DNA from: Orychophragmus violaceus
Lineage: Eukaryota; Streptophyta; Magnoliopsida; Brassicales; Brassicaceae
Direction of reading: 5' to 3'
NCBI GenBank assembly: GCA_030180135.1
Contig: CM058236.1
Coordinates: forward strand, 5,208,001-5,272,000
Length of the DNA: 64,000 nt
Shown piece after piece: positions 31,380-43,603 of this stretch. A model generated the notes under the pieces. It saw only the letters and a list, made by a program, of their open reading frames with translations, had not been told where the DNA came from and did not search any database. The position numbers and the translations under genes were made by a program. Position 1 is the stretch's first letter. Each line of letters begins with the position of its first letter.

Positions 31380-31787
31380 GAGGAGACTTTCGCAGAGGAA
31401 TTCACAGCCTCTGTCGAAACCACCGGGAGTCTAATCTCCCATCAAAGTCAAGCTAACGACTTAAAACATGCGCTGAGTGGGAGGCAACCCACTGGTAAGT
31501 TGTATATACTAGGATTTTTGTTTTGCATTTTGATTTATTTCGTTTTTGGAGTTTTTGTGTCAAGTTATGCAGAATCCGTAGCATTGTGTAGTCAGTGTCG
31601 GTCGATTTCCACTTGGATATCGGTCGACATTGGACTCGAGAAAGTTTCGAACATGGACTATAATCGACCGAGGTCGATTTCCATAGGTCGATTTGGCTCA
31701 CACAGGTAAGTGTCGGCCGACATCAAGCTTGATGTCGGTCGACATCGAGGAAATCGAGGTAAAAATTCTTAAAAACCCGAGACCAGT
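31380..31787 (+). mobile_element. Left piece of an ATHILA-type element, interrupted by LARD-1
   Basis: CGCTGAGTGGGAGGCAACCCAC (31471-31492) is a phrase I associate with ATHILA-group elements between pol and the 3' gene. After it come palindromic TCGGTCGACA motifs. The piece ends at CCAGT (31783-31787), which is repeated at 56395-56399 beyond LARD-1, so the element continues there with its ORF. The border with the LINE fragment on the left is approximate. Confidence 0.6.
31594..31752 (+). repeat. Paired palindromes in ATHILA internal DNA
   Basis: TGTCGGTCGA and ATCGGTCGACA occur near 31596 and 31618, with a perfect 22-bp palindrome at 31717-31738 centred on AAGCTT and flanked by GTCGG/GTCGACATC. 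The same architecture occurs at 58515-58552 and 59774-59805 of the same element, and in the copia elements. Confidence 0.8.
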
Positions 31788-34700
31788 TGTAACGCCCCTT
31801 TCCCATTCTCCGCTGACCGTCGAGCTGACCGGTCAACAATCAAACAAGAACATGACCGATCGAACCCGAGCAAGTCGAACAGGAAAAGTTCGTCACAGGA
31901 CGAAGTCAGAGACGGATCGGTTTGAGACAAAGGCTCGCACTAATCCATCTTTGACCTCGCTATCCTCACTTCCGTAATACAAGTTGTACACCTTGTACCA
32001 CTTCGGTGAGTTGTGTCGGTTCGGACGAAACCTCATATCAGGGAAACAATTTCATTTCTGAGTAACCAAACGTTCAGCACAACGTTTAATAGAATTTTTT
32101 ACAAACAATCGTCATCTCAAAGCACATAAGTAAATCAAACACATAAAATGGCGCCAGAGCCGAACCGAAAATAAAACATCCAAAACCCCGAATCAAATCC
32201 CGTCACAAGCCATCACGAAACTTTACCGAGGCCTCCCGCGTCCGTCGCTGCTAAACCTGAAAAACACAAACAGAGTCTAGTGAGCGATCTAAGATCACCC
32301 AGTGAATCGGCTCCCCACTAATGGCTTCTAGTCTATCTAGAACTACAGATTCCCGCCCCAAAACCTAAAATAACAATCAACAGGAATAAATGGTCGATCA
32401 CGCACTACCACGTCGTGATAAACCCACAACACACAATCAAAGCCAAAGATAAGGAGAATTAAGGGAATCGAAGGCACTGCGGCACATGTCCTCGATTGGA
32501 ATCGATCTATCTATCGCGCAATAAAGGAAATAACAAAACAACGCTGGGCCCTACGAACTCGGTAACTTCCACGGGTTCACATCGTCACCTATATGGTAAC
32601 TAACCCACGACTCCTAAATGTGTACACAAGGTCCCACGAGTAGGACACCGTTCTACGTCCATCGATACGCGGTGACTCGGACTACCCCTAGATAGCCAGA
32701 GTTTCCATGTGATTCGGCCCTAGGACATGACCCCGTATTCTCCGAATCACACACCTACCGGCGTCACCCGATAGGTTAACACCATAACCGGAATCACCAT
32801 GATTCGGTCAGGTAAAACCCGAGGATCCAATCGGGTCGGAAGTATTGGAACGTAAACAAAACCTAGGCTTGCGGAATCTAACGCACCCTAGAGTCCTAGT
32901 GCAGAAATATAACCACGCAGACTCGCTGGGACTCTAGCACAGATCACGCAGTCAATATCAATAATACTAGCAAACCCCAACCACTCCGCAAGCCTCTACA
33001 CTACCAATCTCACCGCTCTGACTAGGTAAGATACCTAGTCAGCACCACTAACTTACCCGGTCCCGTGACCGGAGTAAGTGTCCACAGCAACTGCTCGGCC
33101 CAACACCGAGCAGTCTAACAAGCCTGCACACAAAGCTCACAACAACAGCAATACAATCACGCAATCACAATCAATCACACAATCACACAATCACAACACA
33201 AGCAGGCTTATTAGGGTTTCTAAGTCTTTTAGTTCATTCTTATCCGCTACCTTGGGTTAGCGGATTGCTAACCCGTAGACGGCTCACAACACACGCCACT
33301 TCCTTATTAACCCATCCTAGGTATCTTTAATTAACTTCTCGATCTGTCGGTTTAGAGTTAGTAAATTTACTAACTCCCCGACATCTCATTAATAACTTAT
33401 TTGATTCATTATCCAAACCCGCTATTACCTAAACCCAATCCCGTTATTATATTCTATAAGCCCGTTTAGGTTTAACTCATATTTTATTGTCGTCTTAATT
33501 CCCGTATATAGATTCATTAATTATCGTTCTTATACTTATATATGCATATACGGTCCTATTCAAACGGGACTATATGAATGCATCAATCAAATATTACTAA
33601 CAACCTAGCGGCACACAATCAATTAACCTTTTTAATTCATTAACCCTAACATGCTTATCCGATCCTAACCGGTTTAACATTAAACGTCCAATTAATTATT
33701 AATTACCAATCAGGTTAATTAACGGGTATGCAATCCTAGCACTACGGTTTCTCGATTCTCGGTCTAAATGAATCTAAAGGTTTGTGAGCCGACTCACAGT
33801 GAGATAGGCGCGAAATGACGGTCTGACGCGGTATGAATCCCGAGACCTCCGAACTGAAACCCGAACTTCCCGTACGCACGAACTCGAACCCCGAGGCTTC
33901 CCGAACACCCTGACATGAACCGCAAGTAGTCAATGGCCGGAGTCAACGCGTTGATCGGCGTTGACCGGCGTTGACTTTGACCTCCAGTTGACCGTTGACA
34001 TTGACTGTTGACCGTTGACTTTGACTTGAACCGGTTGACTTCCCAAACCAAACCGGTTGAACCACTGAACCATCAGAACCAACTGAACCGGTCTAATTAG
34101 AACCGGTTAGGTTACACCGGTTTTGGTCAAATATTGACCGGTTTGACCTAACCGTTGACCAAGGCTAAACCAGCCTTAAACCAACCCAAATCTTGAATCA
34201 AACCATCCCATCACACTCCTTGAAGAACCGGCTAAAGATTGGTGGCGGTTGGGCTTCTCCGGTGACTTCTCCGGCGACTTCTCCGGCGGTGGTCCGGCGT
34301 TGACCGGCCGTTTCACCCCTTTTTCCGGTGACTCAGAAGACGATCCACCTATCAAACTGACCGCAAAGAGAAGATCTATCCATCCAAGGCTTCAAAACGT
34401 TAAGATCTGGTGAAGGATGAGAGAGATACACCAAAACTCCAACCGCAGCAACTTTCCAGCCAGTTTTTGGCAAGCTCCGGCGACGGCGGTCATGGCTGGC
34501 TGGATGGCGGTTGTAGAGGAGGGAGAGAGGAGTCCACTGGGCTTTGCAGAAGTGGATTAGGGTTTAAATTGAGAGAGTTATGGGATTTTTGGTGTAAAAG
34601 GATATGAAGAACACTCAAGAACACTTTGAATGTTCTTGAGTTTCTTTGAAGATTCAAAGGATTTTCTGAGTTTTCTGGGCAAGTGGGATGAATGTAGAGA

Positions 34701-35337
34701 GAGAGAGGAGAGAGAGGTCGTGGTGAGGGAGTTTAGAGAGAGGTTTTGTTGCCAAAAATGAGAGTTGTCAACAATAATTCCCATGTTCATGAACCATTCT
34801 CATGCATTGCATGCAAAGAGAGAAAGGTGGAGCCATCACAGAGGTAACAAATGTCCATCTGAGTGTTTTGTTGTCCAAAAACCCTTCCTTAAACCACCCT
34901 TTACCAACCCTTAAACCGCTTAAACCCGTAGCTTCGGTTTTCCTTGATCTTGCGTTTAATATTTTAGAACCACTCTGGATGATCCCATAAATCCTCAAAC
35001 CTCTACAAACTGATTCTCCATGCTATTTTATGAATTTAGCATTTCGAATCACTCCGTTCGGACTTACGTAGCTCCGGTTATGAATTTTTGAAGTTTCTTC
35101 GGGTTTGTCGGTTTCCATTCCCGACAAGCCGTAAAATATGTTTCTGCTCTGATTCTTCCAATTCTGGTCTTCTAAACATTCTTTATGTCCAAACATAAAA
35201 ATATTTGGCCCGTCTCGGCTTCCGTCTCGAACTTTGGCAAAATTACCATTTTACCCCCGACTTTGGTAAAATGACAATTTTGCCCCCGGTTGACTTTCTG
35301 CTGCCCGTTGACCGTATTTTTGATACGGGGTATCACA
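31788..35337 (-). repeat. 3' LTR of LARD-1 (3550 bp)
   Basis: The LTR aligns almost base for base with 45409-47648 plus 55070-56394, with scattered substitutions and small indels such as an extra CATTTT in the right copy. It contains no convincing gene. It has a cluster of TTGAC words near 33950-34165 and several CA-rich stretches (33080-33210). The minus strand begins TGTGATACCCCG and ends GGGGCGTTACA. Confidence 0.9.
33945..34165 (+). promoter_or_regulatory. Cluster of TTGAC (W-box-like) words in the LARD-1 LTR
   Basis: About thirteen TTGAC cores, many as TTGACC or TTGACT, lie in roughly 220 bp. TTGAC[CT] is the WRKY-factor binding core. The run also alternates with CCGGTT words. The right LTR has the same cluster, cut by Copia-2 at 47648. 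Regulatory use is inferred only. Confidence 0.5.
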
Positions 35338-35352
35338 TTCTTCCCCACTTAC
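35338..35352 (-). other. Polypurine tract of LARD-1
   Basis: On the minus strand GTAAGTGGGGAAGAAT lies directly before the TG of the 3' LTR. Together with the primer site at the other end it sets the orientation. Confidence 0.75.
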
Positions 35353-36699
35353 AGGAATTCGGTCCCCGAATTCTCCGTCACTAACAGACTTCAAATTGGT
35401 TCCGAACCCTGCAAGTCACTTCATCACTCCACTCCGACGCTTCTATACTCGAACACTACTGCATACCACTGGCTTCCACACCACCCAAATCCGCTTCACT
35501 CTTAACTGAATCCATCGGTCTCGATCCTTACTTAGCCCTGGTTATCTTCTTTTCTCTGATTCTCACTTCGGGCTTCCCCACTTCGCTTCGACCTCCATGT
35601 CTTTCGGGTCCTGGCTTCCTTCTTCCTTTCTTTCTGAGACACTCTTCAAGAATATGACCACCTGCTTCCGGCTGACTGATTCCAATAACATCACTGATTC
35701 TTCTTTCCCAAATCTCTTTACTAACTCATCCTGCTTCTCGGCTTCTTCCTGTCGGTCGCTTGATAAGTTGATACATTCTCCACTGACGATGTTTACCACT
35801 GCTTCACGGTCTGATCTACTGGTCTCACGATGTCTTGACACTTCATCTCGCTTTCGGGTTCGGGTTCGGTCTTGGATTCACATCGCGTCGCCATTCCGTC
35901 CTACAATCAACACAACAACTCACTGAAACAATTAGTTCCATTCCGATTTATCCCCGATATCACTTTCCCATAGAAATATGGTTACTTAATCACGTACCCG
36001 ACGGTTACTCATGATTAAGTAACAATATACTATAAGTCCGCTCCCTCGTGAATCGACGGTTGAACACAAACGTTCTCATTCGGCTCAAAACTTGAAATAA
36101 AATTGAAAATAAAATCAACACCTTACCTTTCTAACAAAACCGAAGAAAAACGATCAATCACTACTCAAACTTTCGAACTACCAATAGTCCAACGGTCTCT
36201 AAGACCAAAAACGATCAATCTATCAAAACCACGCACGCCAGTACTACTCAAACTACCGCACAACAAATCAATCAATCAACAGAAAAAGGAAACAAGCAAT
36301 TACCACACACATAATCACGTAATCTAAATGCGTCGTCAGTCCGGGTTCAGGTCATGATGAACGGTCGTCAGTTCTGCTCAACATTTAGTTTCACACAGTA
36401 ATCTGTTTGCTTTCAGAACCATCTCAATCATGCAAACAGTTACTAGGCTACTCAAAATGATTAGCCGAACACTCTGCATCCACCACATACATAAAACGAT
36501 CTATCATACATATAAAAGTTTTAGTACATGGTTCTGATCAGAGTTCACACATATACGGCCGTCACCATATCCAAAAACCCATAAGACGCCGCAATACAAC
36601 AGATATGTCAAAGACGACACGCAAAGTCGCCTATCCGCCGATCTATCTACAAGACAAAAATAGAGTTAGTGCCCCCAACTTACCTGGCCTAACTACAAC
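35353..36699. other. LARD-1 internal DNA without pol genes
   Basis: No protease, RT, RNase H or integrase motif was found on either strand. A minus-strand frame (35841-35563) would encode a charged, Glu/Lys-rich 92-residue peptide with no recognised domain; it may be chance. The rest is non-coding. Confidence 0.6.
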
Positions 36700-36828
36700 T
36701 ATCCTAACCTAACGCCTCCAGCAAGACCGAAATGCCCAACAACACTGGCAAAACGGCTCGCTGAAGTATTCACTGGCAGGTGCGCCGGGAGGGTGTGGCG
36801 AGTGTGTGTCTCGAGATGGTGCTCCGAC

Positions 36829-37465
36829 TGTTGGATCCCGATGGATCTAGGGTTTGTTATATTGAAATTTAGAACCAACCTCGTTCTTACCTTTGGCAGC
36901 GGAAGAAGATGGTGAACGAGATCAGTGGAGCAACGCAACGCTTTGCCTCTACCAGATACACACGCACGCTCGCTGGAAACGGGATGCTAGTGCCGGATCA
37001 ATGGGGATCGATGGTGTCTGGTGTGTCAAGTGTTTCTCTCAAGAAAACTGGACGGCTCTCTTGTTTAGGTCGAACTAATATGATTTTATTCGACCTAAAC
37101 GTGCTTAACGGGCCAGACTCAATTAAGCCATAACCCGAAAAGCCTGTTCGGAAAATCCGAACTGTGTCGACCGACACACAAGCTGTGTCGATCGACACAA
37201 CACCATTATATCGATTCTTATGTGTATTTCAATACACATAATATGATCATTGCCACAATGATCATTCCCATGTCGTAGCTTCCAGTTCGCTTAGGTGTGT
37301 GACCCTATAGGATCATATAATACTGGCAGTAAGTCCACTACCTACAGAATGCAAGAGGCTTCTAGCAAAGCATTGCAAACGCCCAGTATTATACGAATGT
37401 CTGATCTCGACACACAACTATCACATGAGTGAGTACAAGTGTGATTTCAGGACACTATCCCAACA
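36829..37465 (-). repeat. 3' LTR of Copia-1 (637 bp)
   Basis: Begins TGTTGGATCCCG and ends CTATCCCAACA on the plus strand. It contains the paired motif TGTGTCGACCGACACA-CAAGC-TGTGTCGATCGACACA at 37163-37199. The polypurine tract on the minus strand (AGTGGGAGAT) is at 37466-37476. Confidence 0.93.
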
Positions 37466-38286
37466 ATCTCCCACTTGTACTGGAATCATCAATTCCTATA
37501 ATCCTTTTGTCTCTATATCTCGATTTGGCATAAGGCAAGATCTGTGTCATCCTTATTAAGCCAACATCGTGTTTATCGAACTCCTGATCTCATACTGAAT
37601 ATTACAAACAACTGAACTACAGTTCGTTTAAGTGCGGCCACACATTCTCTCAGTATTCAATCTTCGATAGGCCCTGAGATATTTATCTCCCGTTGTACAG
37701 GAGGGACAAATTCCATCTTGTTCCATCCCTGTTTCAACGCATACTTCATGATAAACTTGAACAGTGTCGTTATAGCCGCCAGTTACGGATCGACGTTTGA
37801 CAAAGTCAAAATGTACCAATTCATATGCAAGAAAACATGATGAACTCAGGTCTTAGGACTATACTCTATAGTCGTAATGAGAACCTCTTATGACACAGAT
37901 ATTACTATCTTGTAGACTTCTCATTAGCGGGTCATGTCCGATCATATGTTCATCAACATATATCTATGTGACTGACTGTGATAATCATATCATTGGCTCC
38001 ATGAAACTTAGCCAACAGTCACCTCACAATCTAGTCTCTAACGGTTGTCAGTGTCCCAGTTCTACAACCTTGACTAGGGACAAAATAATTTATTAACTTA
38101 TAGGGTTTCATGATCAAGTTCTCAACTTGATGGCCTATAATATGTCATAAACTTATTTCGGGACCATTATTTAGATCACAATAAATAATGCTGAAATCAA
38201 ATTTCATTAAACACTTCTAAAAGAATGTTTACAAGGGCGTCTTATTATAACTAAAAAAAAATCCAAAACTCCCACTAGAATCAAGA

Positions 38287-41200
38287 TTACATCTTAAGAT
38301 CTCTAATGCCTACAGCAGTCGTATGACTCTCATGCTTAGGCCTTGGGAGTGACTTGGTTAGAGGATCAGCGACATTCTCGTTTGTCGGAACTCGGCTGAT
38401 CTTCACATCACCTCTATTGACAATATCACGAATCAGATGATATTTCCTCTCAACGTGTTTGGACTTCTGGTGTGACCTGGGTTCTTTCGCCTGAGCAATG
38501 GCTCCATTGTTATCGCAGAACAAAGCCACTGGCTCCAAGATACTAGGAACCACACCAAGTTCAGTCATGAACTTCTTGATCCAAACAGCTTCCTTTGCCG
38601 CTTCTGAAGCAGCAACATATTCAGCTTCCGTTGTGGAGTCAGCTACGGTATTCTGCTTAGAGCTCTTCCAGCTCACCGCACCGCCATTTAGACAGAAGAC
38701 ATATCCAGACTGTGATCGGAAATCGTCTCTGTCCGTCTGAAAACTCGCATCGGTGAATCCATTCACCACAAGTTCATTACTTTCTCCATACACAAGGAAC
38801 TTATCCTTAGTATGTCTCAAATACTTGAGAATATTCTTGACAGCTGTCCAGTGAGCTTCACCTGGATCAGATAGGTATCTACTCGTCATGCTTAACGCGT
38901 AAGCTACATCTGGACGAGTGCAGAGCATGGCATACATAATAGATCCTATTGCAGAAGCATAAGGAATTCTATTCATGCGTTCTCGCTCAGCAGATGTCGC
39001 CGGACACTGCTTCTTGCTGAGACTCTTGCCATGAGACATTGGTATGAAGCTCTTTTTGGAATCGTGCATCCTGAATCTGTGCAACACCTTATCAATATAA
39101 GTGTCTTGGCACAATCCAATCAGCTTGTTAGTTCTATCTCTGTAGATTCTGATTCCAAGAATGTATGCGGCTTCTCCCATGTCTTTCATGGAAAAACAAC
39201 TTCCTAGCCAAGTCTTAATAGACTGAAGCAACGGAACGTCATTACCGAGGAGGAGTATGTCATCGACATACAGTACAAGAAATGCAATTTTTCTCCCACT
39301 TGTCTTCTTGTATACACATGATTCTTCTTCGTTCTTGATGAAACCGAATTGTTTTACTGCTTCATCAAAACGAAGATTCCAACTCCGTGATGCTTGCTTC
39401 AACCCATAAATGGATTTATGAAGCTTGCATACCTTCCCAGCGTTTTTAGGATCGACAAAACCTTCAGGCTGTGTCATGTACACATCCTCTTCCAGAATAC
39501 CATTCAGGAATGCGGTTTTGACATCCATCTGCCAAATCTCATAATCGTAATGAGCAGCAATCGCTAGAAGAATCCGAATAGATTTAAGCATAGCTACTGG
39601 GGAATAGGTTTCATCATAGTCAATACCATGAATTTGTTTGAAACCTTTAGCCACCAATCTCGCTTTGTAAATCTGTACATTGCCATCCATGTCAATCTTC
39701 TTCTTGAAGATCCATTTACACTCAATGGCTTTTACACCACTAGGTAAATCGACCAAGGACCATACTTTGTTTTCTGACATGGATGTCATTTCGGATTTAG
39801 AGGCTCCAAGCCACTTTTCGGAGTCCGGGCCCATCATTGCTTCCGCAAAGGTCGCTGGTTCGTCACCTTCAATGATCATCAGATCATTTGAATTGGTTAC
39901 GAGAAATCCATAGTATCTCTCGGGTTCGTGACGGATCCTTCCGGATCTGCGAACTTCAGGCTCCACAGGCGCCGGTTCCACAGAACTTTGTGGATCCAAC
40001 TGCTGCTCTTCCTCAATAGGTTGGGCAGTCTCCTGTGCATCTTGAATTTCTTCGAGATGTACTTTACTCCCACTGTTTTTCTTAGAGAGAAACTCCCTCT
40101 CAAGAAAAGAACAGTCCCGAGCAACAAATACTTTGTTCTCAGATTGGTTGTAAAAGTAGTATGCCTTGGCTTCCCTAGGATAACCAACGAAATAGCATTT
40201 ATCTGATTTGGGTGCAAGCTTGTCGGAGATTAAACGTTTGACATAAGCCTCGCAACCCCAAATCCTTAGGAAAGACAGACTAGGAACGTTCCCAGTCCAC
40301 AGTTCATGTGGTGTCTTTTCTACTGATTTAGATGGCACTCTATTCAGTGTAAACGCAGACGTTTCTAGAGCATATCCCCAAAAGGATAGTGGAAGATTAG
40401 AATGACTCATCATAGACCGAACCATATCCAATAAAGTTCGATTTCTCCTCTCCGACACTCCATTCCATTGGGGTGTACTAGGAGGAGTGAGTTGTGAAAC
40501 GATTCCACACTCGCTCAGATAGTCGCTGAATTCTTGGCTCAAGTATTCTCCTCCGCGATCCGATCGCAGAATCTTAATACTCTTGCCAAGTTGATTCTGT
40601 ACTTCATTCTTGAATTCCTTGAATCTATCAAAGGATTCTGACTTGTGTCTCATCAAATAGACATAGCCATACCTACTGAAATAATCAGTAAAGGTAATGA
40701 AGTACTTAAAGTTTCCTCTGGCAGCAGTACTCATTGGCCCACATACATCAGTATGAACAAGGCCCAATAAATCACTGGCCCTTTCATTTGGTTTGTTGAA
40801 AGGGGTTCTAGCCATTTTGCCCACCAAACAAGACTCGCATTTCTCACATGATTCAAAATCAAATGAGCCCAGAAGCCCATTTCGATGGAGCCTCTGGATG
40901 CGTTTCTCATTGATATGGCCCAAACGACAATGCCATAAGAAAGTCGGGTTTTCGTCATTGGACTTAAACCTCTTTGTATTTATGTTAAAGACAGGCATTT
41001 CTTGGTTTAATATATATAACCCATTATCTAATGGGGCGCTACCATAATAATTACCATCACGATTAAAAGAACAAACTTTATTCTTAACAGCAAAATCAAA
41101 ACCTTCCAAATCCAAAACGGAAACTGAAATTATGTTTCTGCTAATTGCAGGTACATAGTAGCAATTATTCAAAATTAAAACCATGCCCGAAGGTAAAGAT

Positions 41201-42252
41201 AACTCGTAGGTGCCTACGGCCAGTGCAGCAACCTTAGCTCCATTCCCGACTCGTAGCTCTACTTGTCTTTTCTTCAGCGTCCTACTGTTTCTTAGTGCCT
41301 GCACATCAGTACAAATATGAGCACCGCAGCCGGTATCCAATACCCACGAAGTAGAACGAGAAGATATAATACCAAGTTCGATAACATAAATACCTGAATC
41401 AGACGCGTCATACGTCTTCTTCAGCTTCTTGTAATCTTCCATGAACTTCTTGCAGTCTTTCTTCCAATGCCCCAACTGCTTGCAGTAGTTGCACTTATCC
41501 TCAGGAGAAGGCCCGGATTTGGGTTTAGGCTTGGGCTTGTCCTGACTTTCAGCCTGGACAACCTGGGCCTTACCCTTACCCTTCTTAGGTTTCTTAAACC
41601 TCTTATTCCCTTGTACCATCAGGACACTGGGAGTAGCCTTCTTGAGATTTGGTTCTGCTGTCTTCAGCATACCGTGCAACTCAGTCAATGTCTTAGTCAT
41701 GTTTTGCATGTTGTAGTTCATAATGAACTGATCAAAACACGACGGCAATGACTGCAGAATCATGTCAGTGGCCAGCTCCTGGCTAATGGCACAGTCCAGT
41801 TTCCCCAGGTTATCAATGTAACCCATCATTTTAAGGACATGAGGACTTACTGGACTGTCCTTAGCCAGCTTGCAATCCATGAGAGATTTAACCGTCTGGT
41901 ATCTCTCTGTGCGAGCTTGCTCCTGAAACAAAGCTTTCAGGCTGTTAATCATCTCAATGGGTGACAACACGTTCTCATATTGCTTCTGCAGCTCAGAGTT
42001 CATAGTCACCAGCATTAGACAATTAACATCTTTGACATCCGCTGAATGCTTATCCCAAGCATTCTTTTCTGTCTGCGGAGCATTGGAATGTGGCCTCTCG
42101 GTGAGAACTCTTTCAAGGACATATTCCTTGTTCTCTTGCCTGAGAACTATTCTCAGGTTCCGATACCATTCCAAGAAATTAGATCCATTTAGCTTGTCCT
42201 TCTCAAGGACGGATCTTAGTGAGAAAGTGTTGATGTGATTTGAGACAGACAT
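38287..42252 (-). CDS. Copia-1 gag-pol polyprotein (1321 aa, intact)
   Basis: The single frame starts MSVSNHINTFSLRSVLEK. Domains in order are UBN2-type gag (about 15-200), a CX2CX4HX4C zinc knuckle CNYCKQLGHWKKDC (254), aspartic protease with LDTGCGAH (306), the gag-pre-integrase region and integrase. The DDE residues are at about 502, 565 and 601 (HTDVCGP, SDRGGEY, SERRN), with 35 residues between the last two. Copia RT carries the YVDDILLLG motif (Asp 997/998), and RNase H shows FTDASF, TTEAEYVA and CDNNGAIA. The order integrase before RT defines Ty1/copia. The TDYFSRY block has Tyr where Copia-2 has Asp, at a non-catalytic site. No stop or shift is present. Confidence 0.96.
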   Translation of the reverse strand: MSVSNHINTFSLRSVLEKDKLNGSNFLEWYRNLRIVLRQENKEYVLERVLTERPHSNAPQTEKNAWDKHSADVKDVNCLMLVTMNSELQKQYENVLSPIEMINSLKALFQEQARTERYQTVKSLMDCKLAKDSPVSPHVLKMMGYIDNLGKLDCAISQELATDMILQSLPSCFDQFIMNYNMQNMTKTLTELHGMLKTAEPNLKKATPSVLMVQGNKRFKKPKKGKGKAQVVQAESQDKPKPKPKSGPSPEDKCNYCKQLGHWKKDCKKFMEDYKKLKKTYDASDSGIYVIELGIISSRSTSWVLDTGCGAHICTDVQALRNSRTLKKRQVELRVGNGAKVAALAVGTYELSLPSGMVLILNNCYYVPAISRNIISVSVLDLEGFDFAVKNKVCSFNRDGNYYGSAPLDNGLYILNQEMPVFNINTKRFKSNDENPTFLWHCRLGHINEKRIQRLHRNGLLGSFDFESCEKCESCLVGKMARTPFNKPNERASDLLGLVHTDVCGPMSTAARGNFKYFITFTDYFSRYGYVYLMRHKSESFDRFKEFKNEVQNQLGKSIKILRSDRGGEYLSQEFSDYLSECGIVSQLTPPSTPQWNGVSERRNRTLLDMVRSMMSHSNLPLSFWGYALETSAFTLNRVPSKSVEKTPHELWTGNVPSLSFLRIWGCEAYVKRLISDKLAPKSDKCYFVGYPREAKAYYFYNQSENKVFVARDCSFLEREFLSKKNSGSKVHLEEIQDAQETAQPIEEEQQLDPQSSVEPAPVEPEVRRSGRIRHEPERYYGFLVTNSNDLMIIEGDEPATFAEAMMGPDSEKWLGASKSEMTSMSENKVWSLVDLPSGVKAIECKWIFKKKIDMDGNVQIYKARLVAKGFKQIHGIDYDETYSPVAMLKSIRILLAIAAHYDYEIWQMDVKTAFLNGILEEDVYMTQPEGFVDPKNAGKVCKLHKSIYGLKQASRSWNLRFDEAVKQFGFIKNEEESCVYKKTSGRKIAFLVLYVDDILLLGNDVPLLQSIKTWLGSCFSMKDMGEAAYILGIRIYRDRTNKLIGLCQDTYIDKVLHRFRMHDSKKSFIPMSHGKSLSKKQCPATSAERERMNRIPYASAIGSIMYAMLCTRPDVAYALSMTSRYLSDPGEAHWTAVKNILKYLRHTKDKFLVYGESNELVVNGFTDASFQTDRDDFRSQSGYVFCLNGGAVSWKSSKQNTVADSTTEAEYVAASEAAKEAVWIKKFMTELGVVPSILEPVALFCDNNGAIAQAKEPRSHQKSKHVERKYHLIRDIVNRGDVKISRVPTNENVADPLTKSLPRPKHESHTTAVGIRDLKM

Positions 42253-43603
42253 AGCTGTAATTCAAACAAAAGGTAGATTTTAGTTATAAAGCACAAGGAA
42301 TGAGAATTCTTATCTAATAAGAAAACTCGCATTGTATTCAAACTATGTTTCCTCATATGAATACAATGATCCAAGATCCTCAGATTACTAAAATTCGAGT
42401 GGGCGACTCGCCGTTACTCAAGCTTTAGTTATCTAGGTAAGCAAATCATTGCTAATTGTACTCAGTACAACTCTTGGTCGTGAATAAGACAAACTATGTC
42501 CAATCCACTCTGATGTCTCTGGGCCCAGAACTTCTGACAGCCCAGTCAAGTATAACCAATCTTTTATCTGTCTTGTGATCACTGACAGTTGCACTGCAAG
42601 TCTGTCACTGACCACCTGCCTTACTCATTTTGCTGTGGATACCAAGGACTCCAAGGATACCCAACAACATCACGAGTTTTTGACAGTAGACAAGATCGGG
42701 CAAGACATCAAGATCACTTGATATTTAGTTGAGGAAAAGAACTAATCTTATCTTGATTTATATTCACTATAAATATATCAAAATAATAACTTCTAATTAA
42801 AACATTTAGTTTTATTAAGTTTAGATTCATCTAATACTTCTGGGATTAAATTATTCTGGTTCATGCAAATTTGCGGTCAAACTAACAAGTCTGCGAACGT
42901 TGTGTCGATCGACGCCAACCATTGGTATCGATCGATGCAACTGGTTTTAAACCGATCTTCGATAACCGGTCAAACCGGATCGAATTTACTCAACCGATTC
43001 AATTCAATTGAACCAGTTCGGTTTAATGGTCCATGTCGATCGTTACACACTGTGTGTCGATCGATATGACCAAACCAGAATCAATTTGGTTAATAAAATT
43101 AACCGAGCTAGATAACCAGTTCAATCCAATTGAACCGATCTATCTAATCGTATTGCCTGTGTTGACCGACACACCCAGTGTATCGATCGACGCTGCACGA
43201 TTACGGGTACTCGATCTCAGATCGAAACCCTTAAGATTATTTGCGGATTTTCGCTTTGTATCGACCGACACACGCTTTGTGTCGATCGATACTGTGCGAC
43301 AAACCCTAAATTTTATTCGCGAGTTTTCGCTCTGTGTCGACCGACACACGCTTTGTGTCGATCGACACCCTGCGATAAACCCTAAAATTTTATATTTGCG
43401 CCGCGGCGTGTCGACCGACACACGCTTTGTGTCGATCGACACAGTGCGTTTTCATCAATTCTTCGTCTTTTCAACAGGAACAAAACCGAGAATATAATAT
43501 GAAAACACGATTTGAACATGCAAAAATCAATTCAACAACATCAGGATTCGAATTATTTTGCAACAAATTCAATAGCTAAACCCTAAGCATGCTCTGATAC
43601 CAC
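42253..43603 (-). other. Copia-1 leader with primer site and repeated paired palindromes
   Basis: The initiator-Met primer site GTGGTATCAGAGC (minus strand, 43603-43591) adjoins the 5' LTR. The 1.35-kb leader carries about six paired TCGATCGA-type motifs near 42901-42938, 43035-43063, 43160-43195, 43258-43294, 43333-43372 and 43407-43442. The last three repeat GTGTCGACCGACACACGCTT-like units nearly unchanged at about 75-bp spacing, each followed by an AACCCTAAA phrase. No coding frame is supported. Confidence 0.8.

Noticed and set aside
33078..33260. Asn/Gln/Ser-rich 60-codon frame in the LARD-1 LTR, also at 46703
   Set aside because: It comes from a CAATCACA-type simple repeat and is present only because the LTR is duplicated.
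36893..37198. Overlapping 60-74-codon frames in the copia LTRs, duplicated at 43668-43973
   Set aside because: They are inside LTRs, occur in both strands and frames, and match no protein. They are identical between LTRs only because the LTRs are.
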